From positions 63,042 to 127,041 of the forward strand of contig JAQAJJ010000003.1 in the NCBI GenBank assembly GCA_028278675.1: a stretch of DNA of 64,000 nucleotides, given 5' to 3'. Position 1 is the first letter of the stretch. The number at the start of each line of letters is the position of its first letter. Positions 42,092 to 51,432 of this stretch are shown one piece after another. A model generated the notes under the pieces. The model had not been told where the DNA came from. It made no database searches and worked only from the letters and a program-made list of their open reading frames with translations. A program made the translations under genes and the position numbers. This DNA comes from Candidatus Azophilus lithoversatilis (lineage in GTDB: Bacteria > Pseudomonadota > Gammaproteobacteria > Pseudomonadales > Azotimanducaceae).

Positions 42092-42211
42092 CTAGTGATG
42101 CGTCGGCGGCGGCTTGGGCTGCGGGAGTTCCCGGCTGGTGTCCGGGCCGAGCACGTAGAGCGCGCCGAGGGCGATTAGCGTCCATACCAATAGCGAGAGC
42201 GTCAGTTTCAT
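42092..42211 (-). CDS. 39-residue membrane peptide downstream of the PQQ dehydrogenase
   Basis: ATG 42211 is preceded by AGGAG at 8-9 nt, an excellent ribosome site. The peptide has one hydrophobic helix (LTLSLLVWTLIALGALYVLG) and a proline-rich tail (PQPKPPPTHH). It lies 61 bp after the quinohemoprotein gene on the same strand. A small membrane subunit or anchor for that enzyme is a reasonable inference; no known family was recognised. Confidence 0.65.
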   Translation of the reverse strand: MKLTLSLLVWTLIALGALYVLGPDTSRELPQPKPPPTHH

Positions 42212-42272
42212 GTTTTCGTTCTCCTGTTAGGTTTCACAACCGCTTGCACCGAAGCCGCTCCAAGCCCTCAGC

Positions 42273-44513
42273 TCAAGGCACCCAGCTTAGGCGCGGCCTG
42301 TCCTTTTCGCCAATCGCGACCTGCCGATCCTCGTGGGCGCGATGGCGGACGTAGGCGTGGATTCGGGTCACGTCCTCATCGGTCAGCGAATCGGCGAACG
42401 AGGCCATGCCGTTGGCCGCCAGCAAGCCCTCGAGCACGACCTGGTTGAAGGCGGTGTGGGAGCCTTCGCCGATCAGGCGCAGGTCGGTGATGGCGCCGCC
42501 GGAACGGGCGAAGAGGCCGTGGCATACGGAGCAGTAGGTGTTGTACAGGCGCTCGCCCCGGACGAGGTCCTCGTCGCTGATTTCCGGCAACGTCTGTTCG
42601 GGGATGTTGCGGTCCACCGCGGTCGGCACTGGCAACTCGGCACTTCCACCCAGCGTGAAGGCCAGCAAGCGGCCCGCATTGCCATAGGTGAGGGAGGCCG
42701 GCGTCGGCGCGGTCTCGCCGCCGAACAGGTCGCCGCCGCCGCTGCCGGTGAGAATGGTGAGGTACTGGACGCCGTCGATCTCATAAGTGATGGGCGGGGC
42801 CAGCATGGATGTGTGGGTGTTGAACTGCCACAGGGCGTCGCCCGTATCCTTGTCGTAGGCGGTGAGCATGCCCAGCGCATCGCCTTGGAACACCAGGCCG
42901 CCCGCGCTGGCGAGGACGCCGCCGTTCCAGTAGTGCGGGTGCTCCACCACCCATTTGTCCTCCCCGGTCAGCGGGTCGAAGGCCTTGAGGTAGCCGACCG
43001 GCTTGGGTTGGGTTTCCAGGTTGGTCTCGACCAATTGCGAGACGCGCGCTATTTCGACGCCGAGGTTCCACGCGTTCGGATTGCGTTTGTACAGGCCGGT
43101 ATCCTGATGGGCATCGGGCATGTTGAAAAAGAACGGGTTGTCCTGAGCGGGAATGTAGGCAACGCCCGCTTCCACATCCACCGACATCGCCTGCCAGTTG
43201 TGAGCGCCCAGCGGGCCGGGCAGCACCCAGAGACCCTCCTTTTGGTAGTTCATACCCGGGTTTTCCACGGGTCGCCCGGTCTCCAGGTCCACATGGGTGG
43301 CCCAGGTCACGGTGGCGAAGGGGTGGGCGCGCAGCAGGGTGCCGTCGGCACGGTCGATGACGTAGAAGAAGCCGTTTTTCGGCGCCTGCAGCAGCACCTT
43401 GCGCACCTCGCCGTCGATCGACATCTCGGCCAAGGCCATGTCCTGCACGGCGGTGTAGTCCCAGTTGTCGCCCGGCGTGGTCTGGTAGTGCCACTTCATT
43501 TTGCCGGTATCCACATCGAGGGCGACGATCGATGAGAGGAAGAGGTTGTCACCGCCGCCCGGCGAGCGGATCACCCGGGTCCATGGCGCACCATTGCCGA
43601 CACCGAGATAGACGTGATCGAAGTCGGGATCGTAAACGATGGAGTTCCACACCGTGCCGCCGCCGCCAAACTCCCACCATGCGCCGCCCTTCCAGGTCTT
43701 GGCGGCCATTTCCATTTCCTCGTGCTCGAACGGCAGCGAGGGGTCGCCCGGCACGGTGAAGAAGCGCCAGGCCTGTTCCCCGGTTTCGGCATCGTAGGCG
43801 GTGACGTAGCCGCGTACGCCGTACTCGGCGCCGCCGTTGCCGATGAACACCTTGCCCTTGGCGGCGCGTGGGGCGCCGGTGATCGTGTAGCGGCGCTCCC
43901 GGTCGATGACGGTATCCACTTCCCAAACCACCTCACCGGTGGCCGCATCAAGGGCGATCAGACGACCGTCGAGACTGCCGACGTACACCCGGCCTCGATA
44001 GACGGCGACGCCCCGGTTGACCACGTCGCAGCAGGCCCAGCGGGCCCATTCGCCGGGCACTTCAGGATCGTGGAACCACAGCTGCTCGCCAGTGGCCGCG
44101 TCCATGGCGTACACCCGGCTCCAAGCGCTGGTGAAATACATCACGCCATCGACGACGATCGGGGTCGATTCCTGGGCGCGGTTGGTGTTCATGTCGCGGT
44201 GCCAAGCCAAGCCCAACTCGGTGACGTTTTCACGGTTGATCGCCGTCAGGGGCGAGAACCGCTGCTCCTCGTAGGTGCGTCCGTGAGCCAGCCAAGCGCC
44301 GGGCTCGTCGCGGTCGGCGTTGTTGATGCGTTCATCGTCGATCAGGCCCGCCGAAGCTGCACGAGGCGCTTGGGCGTCGGGGCCGCCTGCGTTCTCGTTG
44401 GTCGCTGCCGCTTCATCGATGGGCGCTGCCGTTTGCGACGCCTCGTCTCCCATCAAGATGAAGACCGCAACCAAGGCTGCGACGAGAAGGCCAATCCAGA
44501 TAGTGTTGCGCAT
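42273..44513 (-). CDS. PQQ-dependent quinohemoprotein alcohol dehydrogenase
   Basis: A 746-residue type II quinohemoprotein: an N-terminal hydrophobic segment, then a PQQ beta-propeller domain with W-motifs (DAATGEVVWEVD), the vicinal disulfide WACCDVVNRG and the active-site Asp in GDNWDYTAVQ, and a C-terminal cytochrome c domain with C661-x2-C664-H (YCSVCHGL). It oxidises alcohols in the periplasm and passes electrons to its own heme. The residue two after the Asp is Thr, not the extra Asp of lanthanide-type enzymes, so calcium is expected. ATG 44513 has GGAGG 10 nt upstream. PQQ synthesis genes are not in the window. Confidence 0.92.
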   Translation of the reverse strand: MRNTIWIGLLVAALVAVFILMGDEASQTAAPIDEAAATNENAGGPDAQAPRAASAGLIDDERINNADRDEPGAWLAHGRTYEEQRFSPLTAINRENVTELGLAWHRDMNTNRAQESTPIVVDGVMYFTSAWSRVYAMDAATGEQLWFHDPEVPGEWARWACCDVVNRGVAVYRGRVYVGSLDGRLIALDAATGEVVWEVDTVIDRERRYTITGAPRAAKGKVFIGNGGAEYGVRGYVTAYDAETGEQAWRFFTVPGDPSLPFEHEEMEMAAKTWKGGAWWEFGGGGTVWNSIVYDPDFDHVYLGVGNGAPWTRVIRSPGGGDNLFLSSIVALDVDTGKMKWHYQTTPGDNWDYTAVQDMALAEMSIDGEVRKVLLQAPKNGFFYVIDRADGTLLRAHPFATVTWATHVDLETGRPVENPGMNYQKEGLWVLPGPLGAHNWQAMSVDVEAGVAYIPAQDNPFFFNMPDAHQDTGLYKRNPNAWNLGVEIARVSQLVETNLETQPKPVGYLKAFDPLTGEDKWVVEHPHYWNGGVLASAGGLVFQGDALGMLTAYDKDTGDALWQFNTHTSMLAPPITYEIDGVQYLTILTGSGGGDLFGGETAPTPASLTYGNAGRLLAFTLGGSAELPVPTAVDRNIPEQTLPEISDEDLVRGERLYNTYCSVCHGLFARSGGAITDLRLIGEGSHTAFNQVVLEGLLAANGMASFADSLTDEDVTRIHAYVRHRAHEDRQVAIGEKDRPRLSWVP

Positions 44514-44569
44514 TTTTCTGATCCTCCCGTTCCCGTTAAGAAAGCGTTGTGCTTTGTCAACTTCTCCTT

Positions 44570-44605
44570 ACTTTGAATTCGACTTTGAATTCAATTTGGA
44601 ATTCA
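44570..44605. repeat. Three tandem copies of a 12-bp ACTTTGAATTCG-like unit
   Basis: Units centred on TTTGAATTC (the third TTTGGAATTC) repeat every 12 bp between the quinohemoprotein gene and rplQ; the last one overlaps the rplQ stop codon at 44603-44605. Confidence 0.6.
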
Positions 44606-45067
44606 AGCGGTTGACGGCGACTCCTCTGCCTCGGACCCGCTTTCCGGCTCCGCTTCGGCGGCAGACGGCTGCGCTTCGATGGTGCGCTCATCGCCGTCGG
44701 CGTCTTCTTCAAGCGAGCTCACGAATTCGATGTAGGCCATCGGTGCAGCGTCGCCTGGGCGGCGACCGCACTTGAGAATGCGTGTGTAGCCGCCCGGCCG
44801 GTCTTGATAGCGCGGCCCGAGCTCCACGAACAGCTTGGCCACCGCCGCATTGCTGCGAACGCGGGCGAAGGCCAAGCGTCGATTGGCGACCGTGTCCTGC
44901 TTGGCCAGGGTGATCAAGGGCTCAATGACCGGGCGCAGCGCCTTGGCCTTGGTGGCGGTGGTCTTGATCAACTCGTGCTCGATCAACGAAGCCGCCATGT
45001 TGCGGAACATCGCTTGGCGGTGAGCGCTGGTTCGATTCAGGTGCCGCCCGCTTTTTCGGTGACGCAT
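44603..45067 (-). CDS. rplQ: Ribosomal protein L17
   Basis: 154 residues; [21 protein letters not shown] at the start (first 20 diagnostic) and [20 protein letters not shown] later identify L17, which binds 23S rRNA near the exit tunnel. It carries an extra acidic C-terminal tail of ~38 residues ([10 protein letters not shown] and onward) compared with the ~127-residue Escherichia coli protein. Last gene of the alpha operon, 31 bp after rpoA. Confidence 0.97.
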   Translation of the reverse strand: MRHRKSGRHLNRTSAHRQAMFRNMAASLIEHELIKTTATKAKALRPVIEPLITLAKQDTVANRRLAFARVRSNAAVAKLFVELGPRYQDRPGGYTRILKCGRRPGDAAPMAYIEFVSSLEEDADGDERTIEAQPSAAEAEPESGSEAEESPSTA

Positions 45068-45098
45068 AGCTCAATTCCTCGCCTTTCAGGGGTTGCCT

Positions 45099-46112
45099 TC
45101 AGGCGACCTTGTCTTCGCCGTGGGGTACCGTCCAGTTTTCCAGACGCATGCCCAATGTGAGGTCGCGCGCCTCTAGAACGCCCTTGATCTCGGTCAGCGA
45201 TTTCTTGCCCAGATTCGGAGTCTTCAGCAGTTCAACCTCGGTGCGTTGCACGAGGTCGCCGATGTAGTTGATATTCTCCGCCTTGAGGCAATTGGCCGAG
45301 CGCACGGTCAGCTCGAGATCATCCACCGGACGCAGCAGCACCGAGTCGATCTGCCGGTTGGGCGCTGCCACAGCAGGTTCGGCGACGCGGCTGTCGGCGA
45401 ACACGGCTTGTTCGTGGAGGATGCGCTCCGCTTCCCGCATGCACTCCTCCGGGCCGATGGTGCCATTGGTCTCGATGTCCAAAATCAGCTTGTCGAGGTC
45501 GGTCCGCTGCTCGACCCGGGCGCTCTCGACGCTGTACGCCACGCGGCGTATCGGGCTGTGGGTGGCATCCAGGCGCAGCGCGCCAATCGCCCGCGACTCC
45601 TCTTCTTCTTCATCCTCCTCACGGCTGTCGGCGGGCACGTAGCCGCGGCCCCGAGTGACCTTGGCCTCCATGCGTATGGCGCCCTTGTTGTTCAGGGTGC
45701 AGATGAGGTGGTCCTGATTGATGATTTCGACGTCTTGGCCGAGCGTGAAGTCGGCGGCTCGGACCTCCGTGGTCTCGCCATCGCCGCTGCGCGACAGGGT
45801 GATCGTCGCGTGATCCGAATCGTGCAGCACGATCGCGACGCCCTTGAGGTTCAAGAGGATGTTGATCACGTCCTCGCGCACCCCCTCCAGGGTCTCGTAC
45901 TCGTGCTGGACGTTGTCGATCTCCACTTCGGTGATCGCGGCACCGGGCATTGAGGACAGCAGAATGCGGCGATAGGTGTTGCCGATGGTGTGCCCAAACC
46001 CGCGCTCGTAGGGTTCGATGCTGATTTTTGCCCGAGTGGGGCTGATTTGCTGAATTTCCATCTTCTTGGCGGTGGGCAACTCAAGCAATGAATGTGTCGA
46101 TGATGATGCCAT
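45099..46112 (-). CDS. rpoA: RNA polymerase alpha subunit
   Basis: 337 residues from ATG 46112, which has GGAG 6 nt upstream; the longer frame to 46178 is not used. N-terminal dimerisation domain ([20 protein letters not shown]) and C-terminal domain ([19 protein letters not shown]) are complete. A run of acidic residues ([13 protein letters not shown]) near residue 170 is longer than usual. Part of the rpsM-rpsK-rpsD-rpoA-rplQ alpha operon. Confidence 0.98.
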   Translation of the reverse strand: MASSSTHSLLELPTAKKMEIQQISPTRAKISIEPYERGFGHTIGNTYRRILLSSMPGAAITEVEIDNVQHEYETLEGVREDVINILLNLKGVAIVLHDSDHATITLSRSGDGETTEVRAADFTLGQDVEIINQDHLICTLNNKGAIRMEAKVTRGRGYVPADSREEDEEEEESRAIGALRLDATHSPIRRVAYSVESARVEQRTDLDKLILDIETNGTIGPEECMREAERILHEQAVFADSRVAEPAVAAPNRQIDSVLLRPVDDLELTVRSANCLKAENINYIGDLVQRTEVELLKTPNLGKKSLTEIKGVLEARDLTLGMRLENWTVPHGEDKVA

Positions 46113-46187
46113 GATTTTCTCCGATTTCCTGCGACGACTTGATTCTGCTGGCGCCCAGTCATTAAGGGCGCGTTGCACGGCTTCCCC

Positions 46188-46820
46188 TTACTTGGAGTAC
46201 AACTCCACGATGAGGTTCTCATTGATTTCGCTCGGCAACTCGCCGCGGTCCGGCGGACGCCGGTAGGTGCCCTCGATTTTTTCACCTTCGGGATCCGCTT
46301 CGGTGTCCACCCAATCGACCGGCGCCCGCTGGGCGGCGATCTGCAGCGCGGCTTGAACTCTGAGTTGCTTGCTGGCCTTGCCCGTGAGTCCGATCACGTC
46401 CCCGGCGCCGACCTGATAGGACGGAATGTTGACGCCCTTGCCGTTGACCGTGACCCCCTTGTGCGAAACCAGCTGGCGCGCCTCGGCCCGAGTCGAGCCG
46501 AAGCCCATGCGGTACACCACGTTGTCGAGGCGGCCTTCGAGCAAGCGCAAGAGGTTTTCGCCAGTGGCGCCCCGCTGCCGGTCAGCCCGCTTGTAGTAGT
46601 TGCGGAATTGCTTCTCGAGCACTCCGTAGAGCCGGCGCACCTTCTGTTTTTCGCGCAGCTGCACGGCGTAGTCGGAGGGCCGCCCGCGGCGCACCCCATG
46701 TTCGCCCGGCGGCTGATCGATCTTGGCCTTGGAGTCGATCGGGCGCACACCGCTCTTCAGAAAGAGGTCGGTGCCCTCCCGGCGGGACAGCTTTAGTTTC
46801 GGTCCTGTGTATCGAGCCAT
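46188..46820 (-). CDS. rpsD: Ribosomal protein S4
   Basis: 210 residues with the S4 RNA-binding domain ([20 protein letters not shown], then [18 protein letters not shown]). A primary 16S rRNA binder and, in enterobacteria, the translational repressor of the alpha operon. Between rpsK and rpoA as expected. Confidence 0.98.
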   Translation of the reverse strand: MARYTGPKLKLSRREGTDLFLKSGVRPIDSKAKIDQPPGEHGVRRGRPSDYAVQLREKQKVRRLYGVLEKQFRNYYKRADRQRGATGENLLRLLEGRLDNVVYRMGFGSTRAEARQLVSHKGVTVNGKGVNIPSYQVGAGDVIGLTGKASKQLRVQAALQIAAQRAPVDWVDTEADPEGEKIEGTYRRPPDRGELPSEINENLIVELYSK

Positions 46821-46863
46821 GCTTTCCTCTTAAGCTTTCTTAGCCGAGCCTGCCTTGGTGGCA

Positions 46864-47238
46864 CTAGCCACGCCGACGTTTACGCGGCCGGCAGCCGTTG
46901 TGCGGAATCGGGGTGACGTCGGCGATGCTGTTGATGCGCAGCCCCGCGGCATTCAGCGCCCGGACCGCGGATTCCCGCCCCGGCCCCGGCCCCTTGACCA
47001 GCACATCGACGCTCTTCATGCCCATGTCCGTGGCCATCGCGCAGACGCGCTCGGCAGCCACCTGGGCGGCGAACGGCGTGCTCTTGCGCGAACCGCGGAA
47101 CCCCGAGCCACCGGCCGTGGTCCAGCACAGGGCGTTGCCCTGCCGGTCGGCGATGGTGATGATGGTGTTGTTGAACGAGGCGTGGATGTGCGCCACGCCG
47201 TCGGTCACGATGCGTTTGGTTTTCTTTCGCTCAGCCAT
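46864..47238 (-). CDS. rpsK: Ribosomal protein S11
   Basis: 124 residues from ATG 47238 ([20 protein letters not shown]); the family motif [14 protein letters not shown] and the C-terminal [17 protein letters not shown] are complete. The open frame further upstream overlaps rpsM and is ignored. Forms the platform of the 30S subunit. Confidence 0.98.
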   Translation of the reverse strand: MAERKKTKRIVTDGVAHIHASFNNTIITIADRQGNALCWTTAGGSGFRGSRKSTPFAAQVAAERVCAMATDMGMKSVDVLVKGPGPGRESAVRALNAAGLRINSIADVTPIPHNGCRPRKRRRG

Positions 47239-47255
47239 GTCACTGCCTGCTCCGG

Positions 47256-47612
47256 TTACTTGCGGATCGGCCGCCGGGGGCCTTTGCGGGTGCGCGCGTT
47301 GGTTCGGGTGCGCTGTCCGTTCACCGGCAGCCCGCGCCGATGGCGCATGCCCCGGTAGCATCCGAGGTCCATCAGGCGCTTGATGTTCATGTTCACCTCA
47401 CGCCGCAGATCGCCCTCGATGGGCATCTTGGCAACTTCGGAGCGCAGGGCGTCGAGATCCGCTTCGGATAGATCCTCAATCCGATCCTCAGGGTTGACCC
47501 CAGCGGCATCGCAAAGCCGGGCCGCGGTGGTGCGCCCCACGCCAAAGATGTAGGTGAGCGATACGCCGGCGTGTTTGTTGTCGGGGATGTTGACCCCAGC
47601 TATGCGGGCCAT
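47256..47612 (-). CDS. rpsM: Ribosomal protein S13
   Basis: 118 residues from ATG 47612 ([20 protein letters not shown]), with the C-terminal [20 protein letters not shown] arm that contacts tRNA. First gene of the alpha operon block, 43 bp after rpmJ. Confidence 0.98.
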   Translation of the reverse strand: MARIAGVNIPDNKHAGVSLTYIFGVGRTTAARLCDAAGVNPEDRIEDLSEADLDALRSEVAKMPIEGDLRREVNMNIKRLMDLGCYRGMRHRRGLPVNGQRTRTNARTRKGPRRPIRK

Positions 47613-47655
47613 GATGTTCCTTCCATTTCGTCTTGGTGGTTTTAGCCTTTGGACC

Positions 47656-47772
47656 CTAGCCCTGCCGCTGCTTGTGCCGCGGCTCGGCACTGCAGATCAC
47701 CCGCACGACGCCCTTGCGTCGCACGATTTTGCAGTTGCGGCAGATTTTCTTCACTGATGCCCGGACTTTCAT
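47656..47772 (-). CDS. rpmJ: Ribosomal protein L36
   Basis: Only 38 residues, but unmistakable: [20 protein letters not shown], then [17 protein letters not shown], with the zinc-type Cys and His ligands (Cys11, Cys14, Cys27, His33). Its place between secY and rpsM, without adk or infA, fits gammaproteobacteria. Confidence 0.97.
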   Translation of the reverse strand: MKVRASVKKICRNCKIVRRKGVVRVICSAEPRHKQRQG

Positions 47773-47862
47773 TTTCACGCTTCCTTGATTGCTTTTGCAC
47801 TGTGTTGGTCGTCATGCCCGTCCTTGTTGTCAATCGGCAGTCGCCGCGGGGGCAAACCCCGG

Positions 47863-49185
47863 CTAGCGCCGGCGGCCATAGCCCTTGAGGTTCGATTTCT
47901 CCATGAGCTTGGCGTACTGGCTCGACATCAGGTGCGCCTGCACTTGGGACATGAAATCCATCGCCACCACCACGACGATCAGCAGGGCGGTGCCGCCGAG
48001 TTGAAAGGTGACGTTGGAAGCCACCACCATGAACTCGGGCAGCAGGCAGACCAGCGTAACGTAAAGGGAGCCGAACACGGTGAGGCGGGTGACCACGTCA
48101 TCGATGTAGTGTGCCGTCTGTTGGCCCGGGCGGATGCCCGGCACATAGGCCCCTTGGCGCTTCAGGTTGTCCGCCATGTCCTTCGGGTCGAATTGAATCG
48201 CCGTGTAGAAAAAGCTGAAGAAAATGATGCCGCCGGCAAACATCAGGATGTAGAGCGGCTGCCCGGGCGAGAGCACCAACGCCACCTGCTGCAGCCAGCC
48301 CAGCCCCGGCCCTTGGCCGAACCACTGGGCCACGGAGGCGGGCGCGAGCAGCAGGCTGGATGCGAAGATGGCAGGTATGACCCCGGCCATGTTGATCTTC
48401 AGCGGCAGGTGGCTGGCCTGGCCCTGAAAGACGCGCCGGCCCTGCTGGCGCTTGGCGTAGTTGACGGTGATGCGCCGCTGGCCGCGTTCGATGAAGACCA
48501 CGAAGCCGACCACCAAAATGGCGAGCAGGGCGATGGCCAGCAGGGCGATGATGTTGATGTCGCCCTGGCGGGCGGCTTCGAAGGATTGCCCGATGGCGCC
48601 CGGAAAGCCGGAAACGATCCCCGAAAAGATGATCAGCGAGATGCCGTTGCCGACCCCCCGTTCGGTGATCTGCTCGCCCAGCCACATCATGAACAGCGCC
48701 CCGGTCACCAGGGTGACGGTGGCCACGAAGTAGAAGGCGAAGCCAGTGGAGAAGGCGAGCCCCTGATTGGCCAGCGTCACCGACAGCGAGAGGCCCTGCA
48801 CCAAGGCGATCAGCAGCGTGCCGTAGCGAGTGTATTGAGTGATTTTGCGCCGCCCGGACTCCCCCTCCTTGCGCAGTTGCTGCAGGCTGGGGTACATCAT
48901 GCTCATCAGGTTCATGATGATGCTGGAGGTGATGTAGGGCACCACGTTCAGGGCCAGGATGCTCATCCGCTCCAAGGCGCCGCCGGAGAACATGTTGAAC
49001 AGCTCGAGAATGCCGCCCTGATTTTGGTCGAACAGCGCCCGCAGCCGATCCGGGTTGATGCCGGGCAGCGGAATGTGGGTGCCGATGCGATAGACCAGCA
49101 GCGCAAACAGGACGAACAACAGCCGGTTGCGGAGTTCGGTCAAACCCGCCTGCGTACCGCCCAATTGTCCTGGAATAGCTGCCAT
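47863..49185 (-). CDS. secY: Protein translocase subunit SecY
   Basis: 440 residues with ten membrane helices; [20 protein letters not shown] and the plug region near [20 protein letters not shown] are diagnostic. It forms the channel of the Sec export machine. It is separated from rplO by 132 bp that contain a dispersed repeat (49201-49290), where most relatives have only a short gap. Confidence 0.98.
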   Translation of the reverse strand: MAAIPGQLGGTQAGLTELRNRLLFVLFALLVYRIGTHIPLPGINPDRLRALFDQNQGGILELFNMFSGGALERMSILALNVVPYITSSIIMNLMSMMYPSLQQLRKEGESGRRKITQYTRYGTLLIALVQGLSLSVTLANQGLAFSTGFAFYFVATVTLVTGALFMMWLGEQITERGVGNGISLIIFSGIVSGFPGAIGQSFEAARQGDINIIALLAIALLAILVVGFVVFIERGQRRITVNYAKRQQGRRVFQGQASHLPLKINMAGVIPAIFASSLLLAPASVAQWFGQGPGLGWLQQVALVLSPGQPLYILMFAGGIIFFSFFYTAIQFDPKDMADNLKRQGAYVPGIRPGQQTAHYIDDVVTRLTVFGSLYVTLVCLLPEFMVVASNVTFQLGGTALLIVVVVAMDFMSQVQAHLMSSQYAKLMEKSNLKGYGRRR

Positions 49186-49200
49186 TATCCTTCTCTAGCG

Positions 49201-49290
49201 TTCTTGATCGCGGGGCAAGGTTGCCATAGTAGTCAACTTTTGCGCCCGGCGACCGCCCTTGAATTAGTCTGAGGCATTGCCTCGTTAGCC
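49201..49290. repeat. Dispersed ~90 bp repeat, copy 2 (rplO-secY spacer)
   Basis: TTCTTGATCGCGG, then GTCAACTTTTGCGCCCGGCG, ACCGCC, and the end hairpin GAGGCATTGCCTCGTTAG. Same blocks and orientation as the copies at 7727, 49771 and 50111. Confidence 0.85.
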
Positions 49291-49317
49291 GTATGCCCAG
49301 CCCGTCAGCCGACGGGC

Positions 49318-49758
49318 TCAGGTCTCGATCTTGCCTCCCGCCGCTTCGATGGCCGCGGCGGCGCCGCGGGTGACATGAACGTCGTTGCCGCATACGCTGA
49401 GCGCGCGCTCGATCCGCCCGGAGAGCACGATGCGCGCCCGCTTCATGTCGCGGCGCACGAGATTGGCTGCCTTTAGCTGCGCCATGTCCACCACCTCGCC
49501 TTCGATGCGCGCCAATTCGCCGAGCCGAACCTCGGCCGTGGACGCCCCGACCCGGGAGCGGAAGCCGAACTTGGGCACCCGCATTTGCAAGGGCAGCTGC
49601 CCGCCTTCAAAACCGGGCGGCACACCGCCTCCGGAGCGCGCCTTTTGGCCCTTCTGGCCGCGGCCCGCGGTCTTGCCCCGGCCGGAGCCGGGGCCCCGTC
49701 CGAGGCGGCGCTTGGCGCGTTTGCTGCCCGGTGCCGGATGCAGGTCATTAATGCGCAT
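49318..49758 (-). CDS. rplO: Ribosomal protein L15
   Basis: 146 residues from ATG 49758 ([20 protein letters not shown]), with the Gly/Lys-rich [20 protein letters not shown] loop that threads into 23S rRNA. An ATG three codons upstream is possible. Normal length and composition. Its start is only 5 bp from the unusual rpmD end. Confidence 0.98.
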   Translation of the reverse strand: MRINDLHPAPGSKRAKRRLGRGPGSGRGKTAGRGQKGQKARSGGGVPPGFEGGQLPLQMRVPKFGFRSRVGASTAEVRLGELARIEGEVVDMAQLKAANLVRRDMKRARIVLSGRIERALSVCGNDVHVTRGAAAAIEAAGGKIET

Positions 49759-49763
49759 TGCTC

Positions 49764-50072
49764 TCAAACCTCTTGATCGCGGGAAGAGTTTGCCGAATGT
49801 GTCGGCTTTTGCGCCCGGCGACCGCCTTCCCGTCGGTCCGAGGCATCGCCTCGGTGGACTCCAACCACCCGGACCAGATAGCTGACCCGGTTAATCATGC
49901 CGCGCACCGCTGGCGTGTCCTCCACCTCCACGGTGTGGCCGATGCGGCGCAGCCCCAAGCCAGCCACGCAAGCTTGATGCTTCTTGAGGCGCCCGGCCGT
50001 GCTCTTGATCTGGGTCACCCGGATCATCGGCTTATCCGTTTCCTCTGTCTTGGCGGCATTATCTTCAGGCAT
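49764..50072 (-). CDS. rpmD: Ribosomal protein L30 with an extra C-terminal tail
   Basis: The L30 core is clear: [20 protein letters not shown] and [15 protein letters not shown], about 60 residues as usual. It then runs on for ~30 residues ([20 protein letters not shown] region) encoded by dispersed repeat copy 3, where relatives stop. The start could be ATG 50072 (15 extra residues, [15 protein letters not shown]) or ATG 50027. The tail is basic and Ser-rich, unlike L30, and looks acquired by repeat insertion. Confidence 0.93.
   Translation of the reverse strand: MPEDNAAKTEETDKPMIRVTQIKSTAGRLKKHQACVAGLGLRRIGHTVEVEDTPAVRGMINRVSYLVRVVGVHRGDASDRREGGRRAQKPTHSANSSRDQEV
49771..49857. repeat. Dispersed ~90 bp repeat, copy 3 (inside the rpmD 3' end)
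   Basis: TCTTGATCGCGGG, core TTTTGCGCCCGGCGACCGCC, end hairpin CGAGGCATCGCCTCG. It overlaps the last ~30 codons of rpmD and supplies that protein's tail. Confidence 0.85.
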
Positions 50073-50110
50073 GCTCGCTATCCGTCTTCTTCAAGCCCAG
50101 CGTCCAAGTT

Positions 50111-50217
50111 TTCTTGATCGCGGGAATCTTGATCGCGGGAATAAGGTTGTTAAATGAATCAACTTTTGCTCCCGGCGACCGCCTTGTCGTTGGCCTGTGG
50201 CATCGTCTCGTTAGGCG
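50111..50217. repeat. Dispersed ~90 bp repeat, copy 4 (rpsE-rpmD spacer)
   Basis: Same blocks as the other copies, but the left end CTTGATCGCGGGAAT is duplicated in tandem. The right end reaches the last codons of rpsE. Confidence 0.85.
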
Positions 50218-50714
50218 CTGATTTCCTCGACGCTCTTGCCGCGCTTTTCGGCGATCGCGGCGGGGGAGCGCATATTCGTCAGGGCGTTGAACGTCGCCCG
50301 CACCACGTTGTCCGGATTGGTCGAGCCGTAGCACTTGGCCAGCACGTTGTGCACCCCCGCCGCTTCCAGAACGGCGCGCATGGCGCCGCCGGCGATGATG
50401 CCGGTGCCATCGGAGGCCGGCTGCATATAGACCTTGGATGCGCCGTGGCGTTCCGTGATCGCGTACCAGATGGTGGAGCCGTTGAGTTCGATTTCAACCA
50501 TGTTGCGGCGGGCGACCTCCATGGCCTTTTGAATCGCCACTGGCACTTCCCGGGCCTTGCCGCGCCCGAATCCGACTTTGCCCTTGCCGTCGCCCACCAC
50601 GGTGAGGGCGGTGAAGCCAAAGAGCCGGCCGCCCTTGACGGCTTTCGCCACCCGGTTCACCCGGACGGTTTTCTCAAGCAGCCCCTCTTCGCGAATTTCC
50701 TCGGTATAGGCCAT
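50211..50714 (-). CDS. rpsE: Ribosomal protein S5
   Basis: 167 residues with the S5 domain ([20 protein letters not shown]) and the C-terminal [21 protein letters not shown] segment ([15 protein letters not shown]). ATG 50714 is only 3 bp from the end of the 325-bp inverted-repeat element, so its ribosome-binding region lies inside that element and no clear Shine-Dalgarno is visible. Confidence 0.98.
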   Translation of the reverse strand: MAYTEEIREEGLLEKTVRVNRVAKAVKGGRLFGFTALTVVGDGKGKVGFGRGKAREVPVAIQKAMEVARRNMVEIELNGSTIWYAITERHGASKVYMQPASDGTGIIAGGAMRAVLEAAGVHNVLAKCYGSTNPDNVVRATFNALTNMRSPAAIAEKRGKSVEEISA

Positions 50715-50717
50715 GCG

Positions 50718-51042
50718 AGTGCTCTATCTAATTGATAATTTGGAATCAGCGCGTCCACAAGCGCTCAGATGTGCGGCGCAGGCCCGCAGGTGTATCCAGC
50801 ATACGCCAAGGGCCGACAACGGAGCCTTCAGTCGGGGAGCGCGCGGGGATACCCCTCGCGCAACCGCAGATGGGCGCTTGTGGGCGCGCCCTTCGGGTGG
50901 CATCGGGAGCGCCCCATGCGGCGTTGCGGCCGCTTGAAGCAGGTCGGCTGCGCCTGCGCGATCGCGCCCGCCTGCACGGGAGCGCAGGGCCTGGAGCGCT
51001 GCCGATGCCACTGATGCGCAATTGTCAGTTAGATAGAGCACT
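50718..51042. mobile_element. 325-bp MITE-like element with terminal inverted repeats between rplR and rpsE
   Basis: The two ends match as inverted repeats over about 32 bp (27 identical), the outer 14 perfectly: AGTGCTCTATCTAA. The inside is GC-rich with smaller inverted repeats and no coding sequence. One end lies within the rplR stop codon, the other 3 bp before the rpsE start. No target duplication was seen and no transposase is present, so it is a non-autonomous element if mobile. Confidence 0.75.
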
Positions 51043-51391
51043 AGAACTCCAATCCCGCCGCCCGGGCCGCCTCGGCAAGCGCCTTTACGCGACCGTGAAA
51101 CTTGTACCCGGAGCGGTCGAAGGCGACCTGCCCGATGCCCGCTGCCTGGGCTCGCTCGGCAACCAGTGCGCCCACTTTGGCGGCAGCCTCCACATTGCCG
51201 GTGGCCCCCTCGCGCAGGCTCTTGTCGAGCGTGGAGGCTTGCGCCAGGACATCGGCCCCGTCAGCCGACAGCACCTGGGCGTAGATGTGGCGCGGCGAGC
51301 GGTTGACGGTCAACCGGTTGACGCCGAGCTCGCGCATCTTCATGCGCCCTCGGCGCGCCCGGCGCAGCCTTGCCTGTTTCTTGCCGATCAT
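51041..51391 (-). CDS. rplR: Ribosomal protein L18
   Basis: 116 residues ([20 protein letters not shown]; later [20 protein letters not shown]). Binds 5S rRNA. Its TAG stop (51041-51043) shares bases with the end of the inverted-repeat element, so the gene ends exactly at that boundary; the protein itself has the normal end, AGLEF. Confidence 0.98.
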   Translation of the reverse strand: MIGKKQARLRRARRGRMKMRELGVNRLTVNRSPRHIYAQVLSADGADVLAQASTLDKSLREGATGNVEAAAKVGALVAERAQAAGIGQVAFDRSGYKFHGRVKALAEAARAAGLEF

Positions 51392-51432
51392 AATGCGTGC
51401 TCTCCGCTTTCCCGCCGCCTAAATCCTTGCCG

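Noticed and set aside
42273..44513. Lanthanide-dependent XoxF-type dehydrogenase
   Set aside because: Thr replaces the extra metal-binding Asp and a cytochrome domain is fused, as in type II quinohemoproteins.
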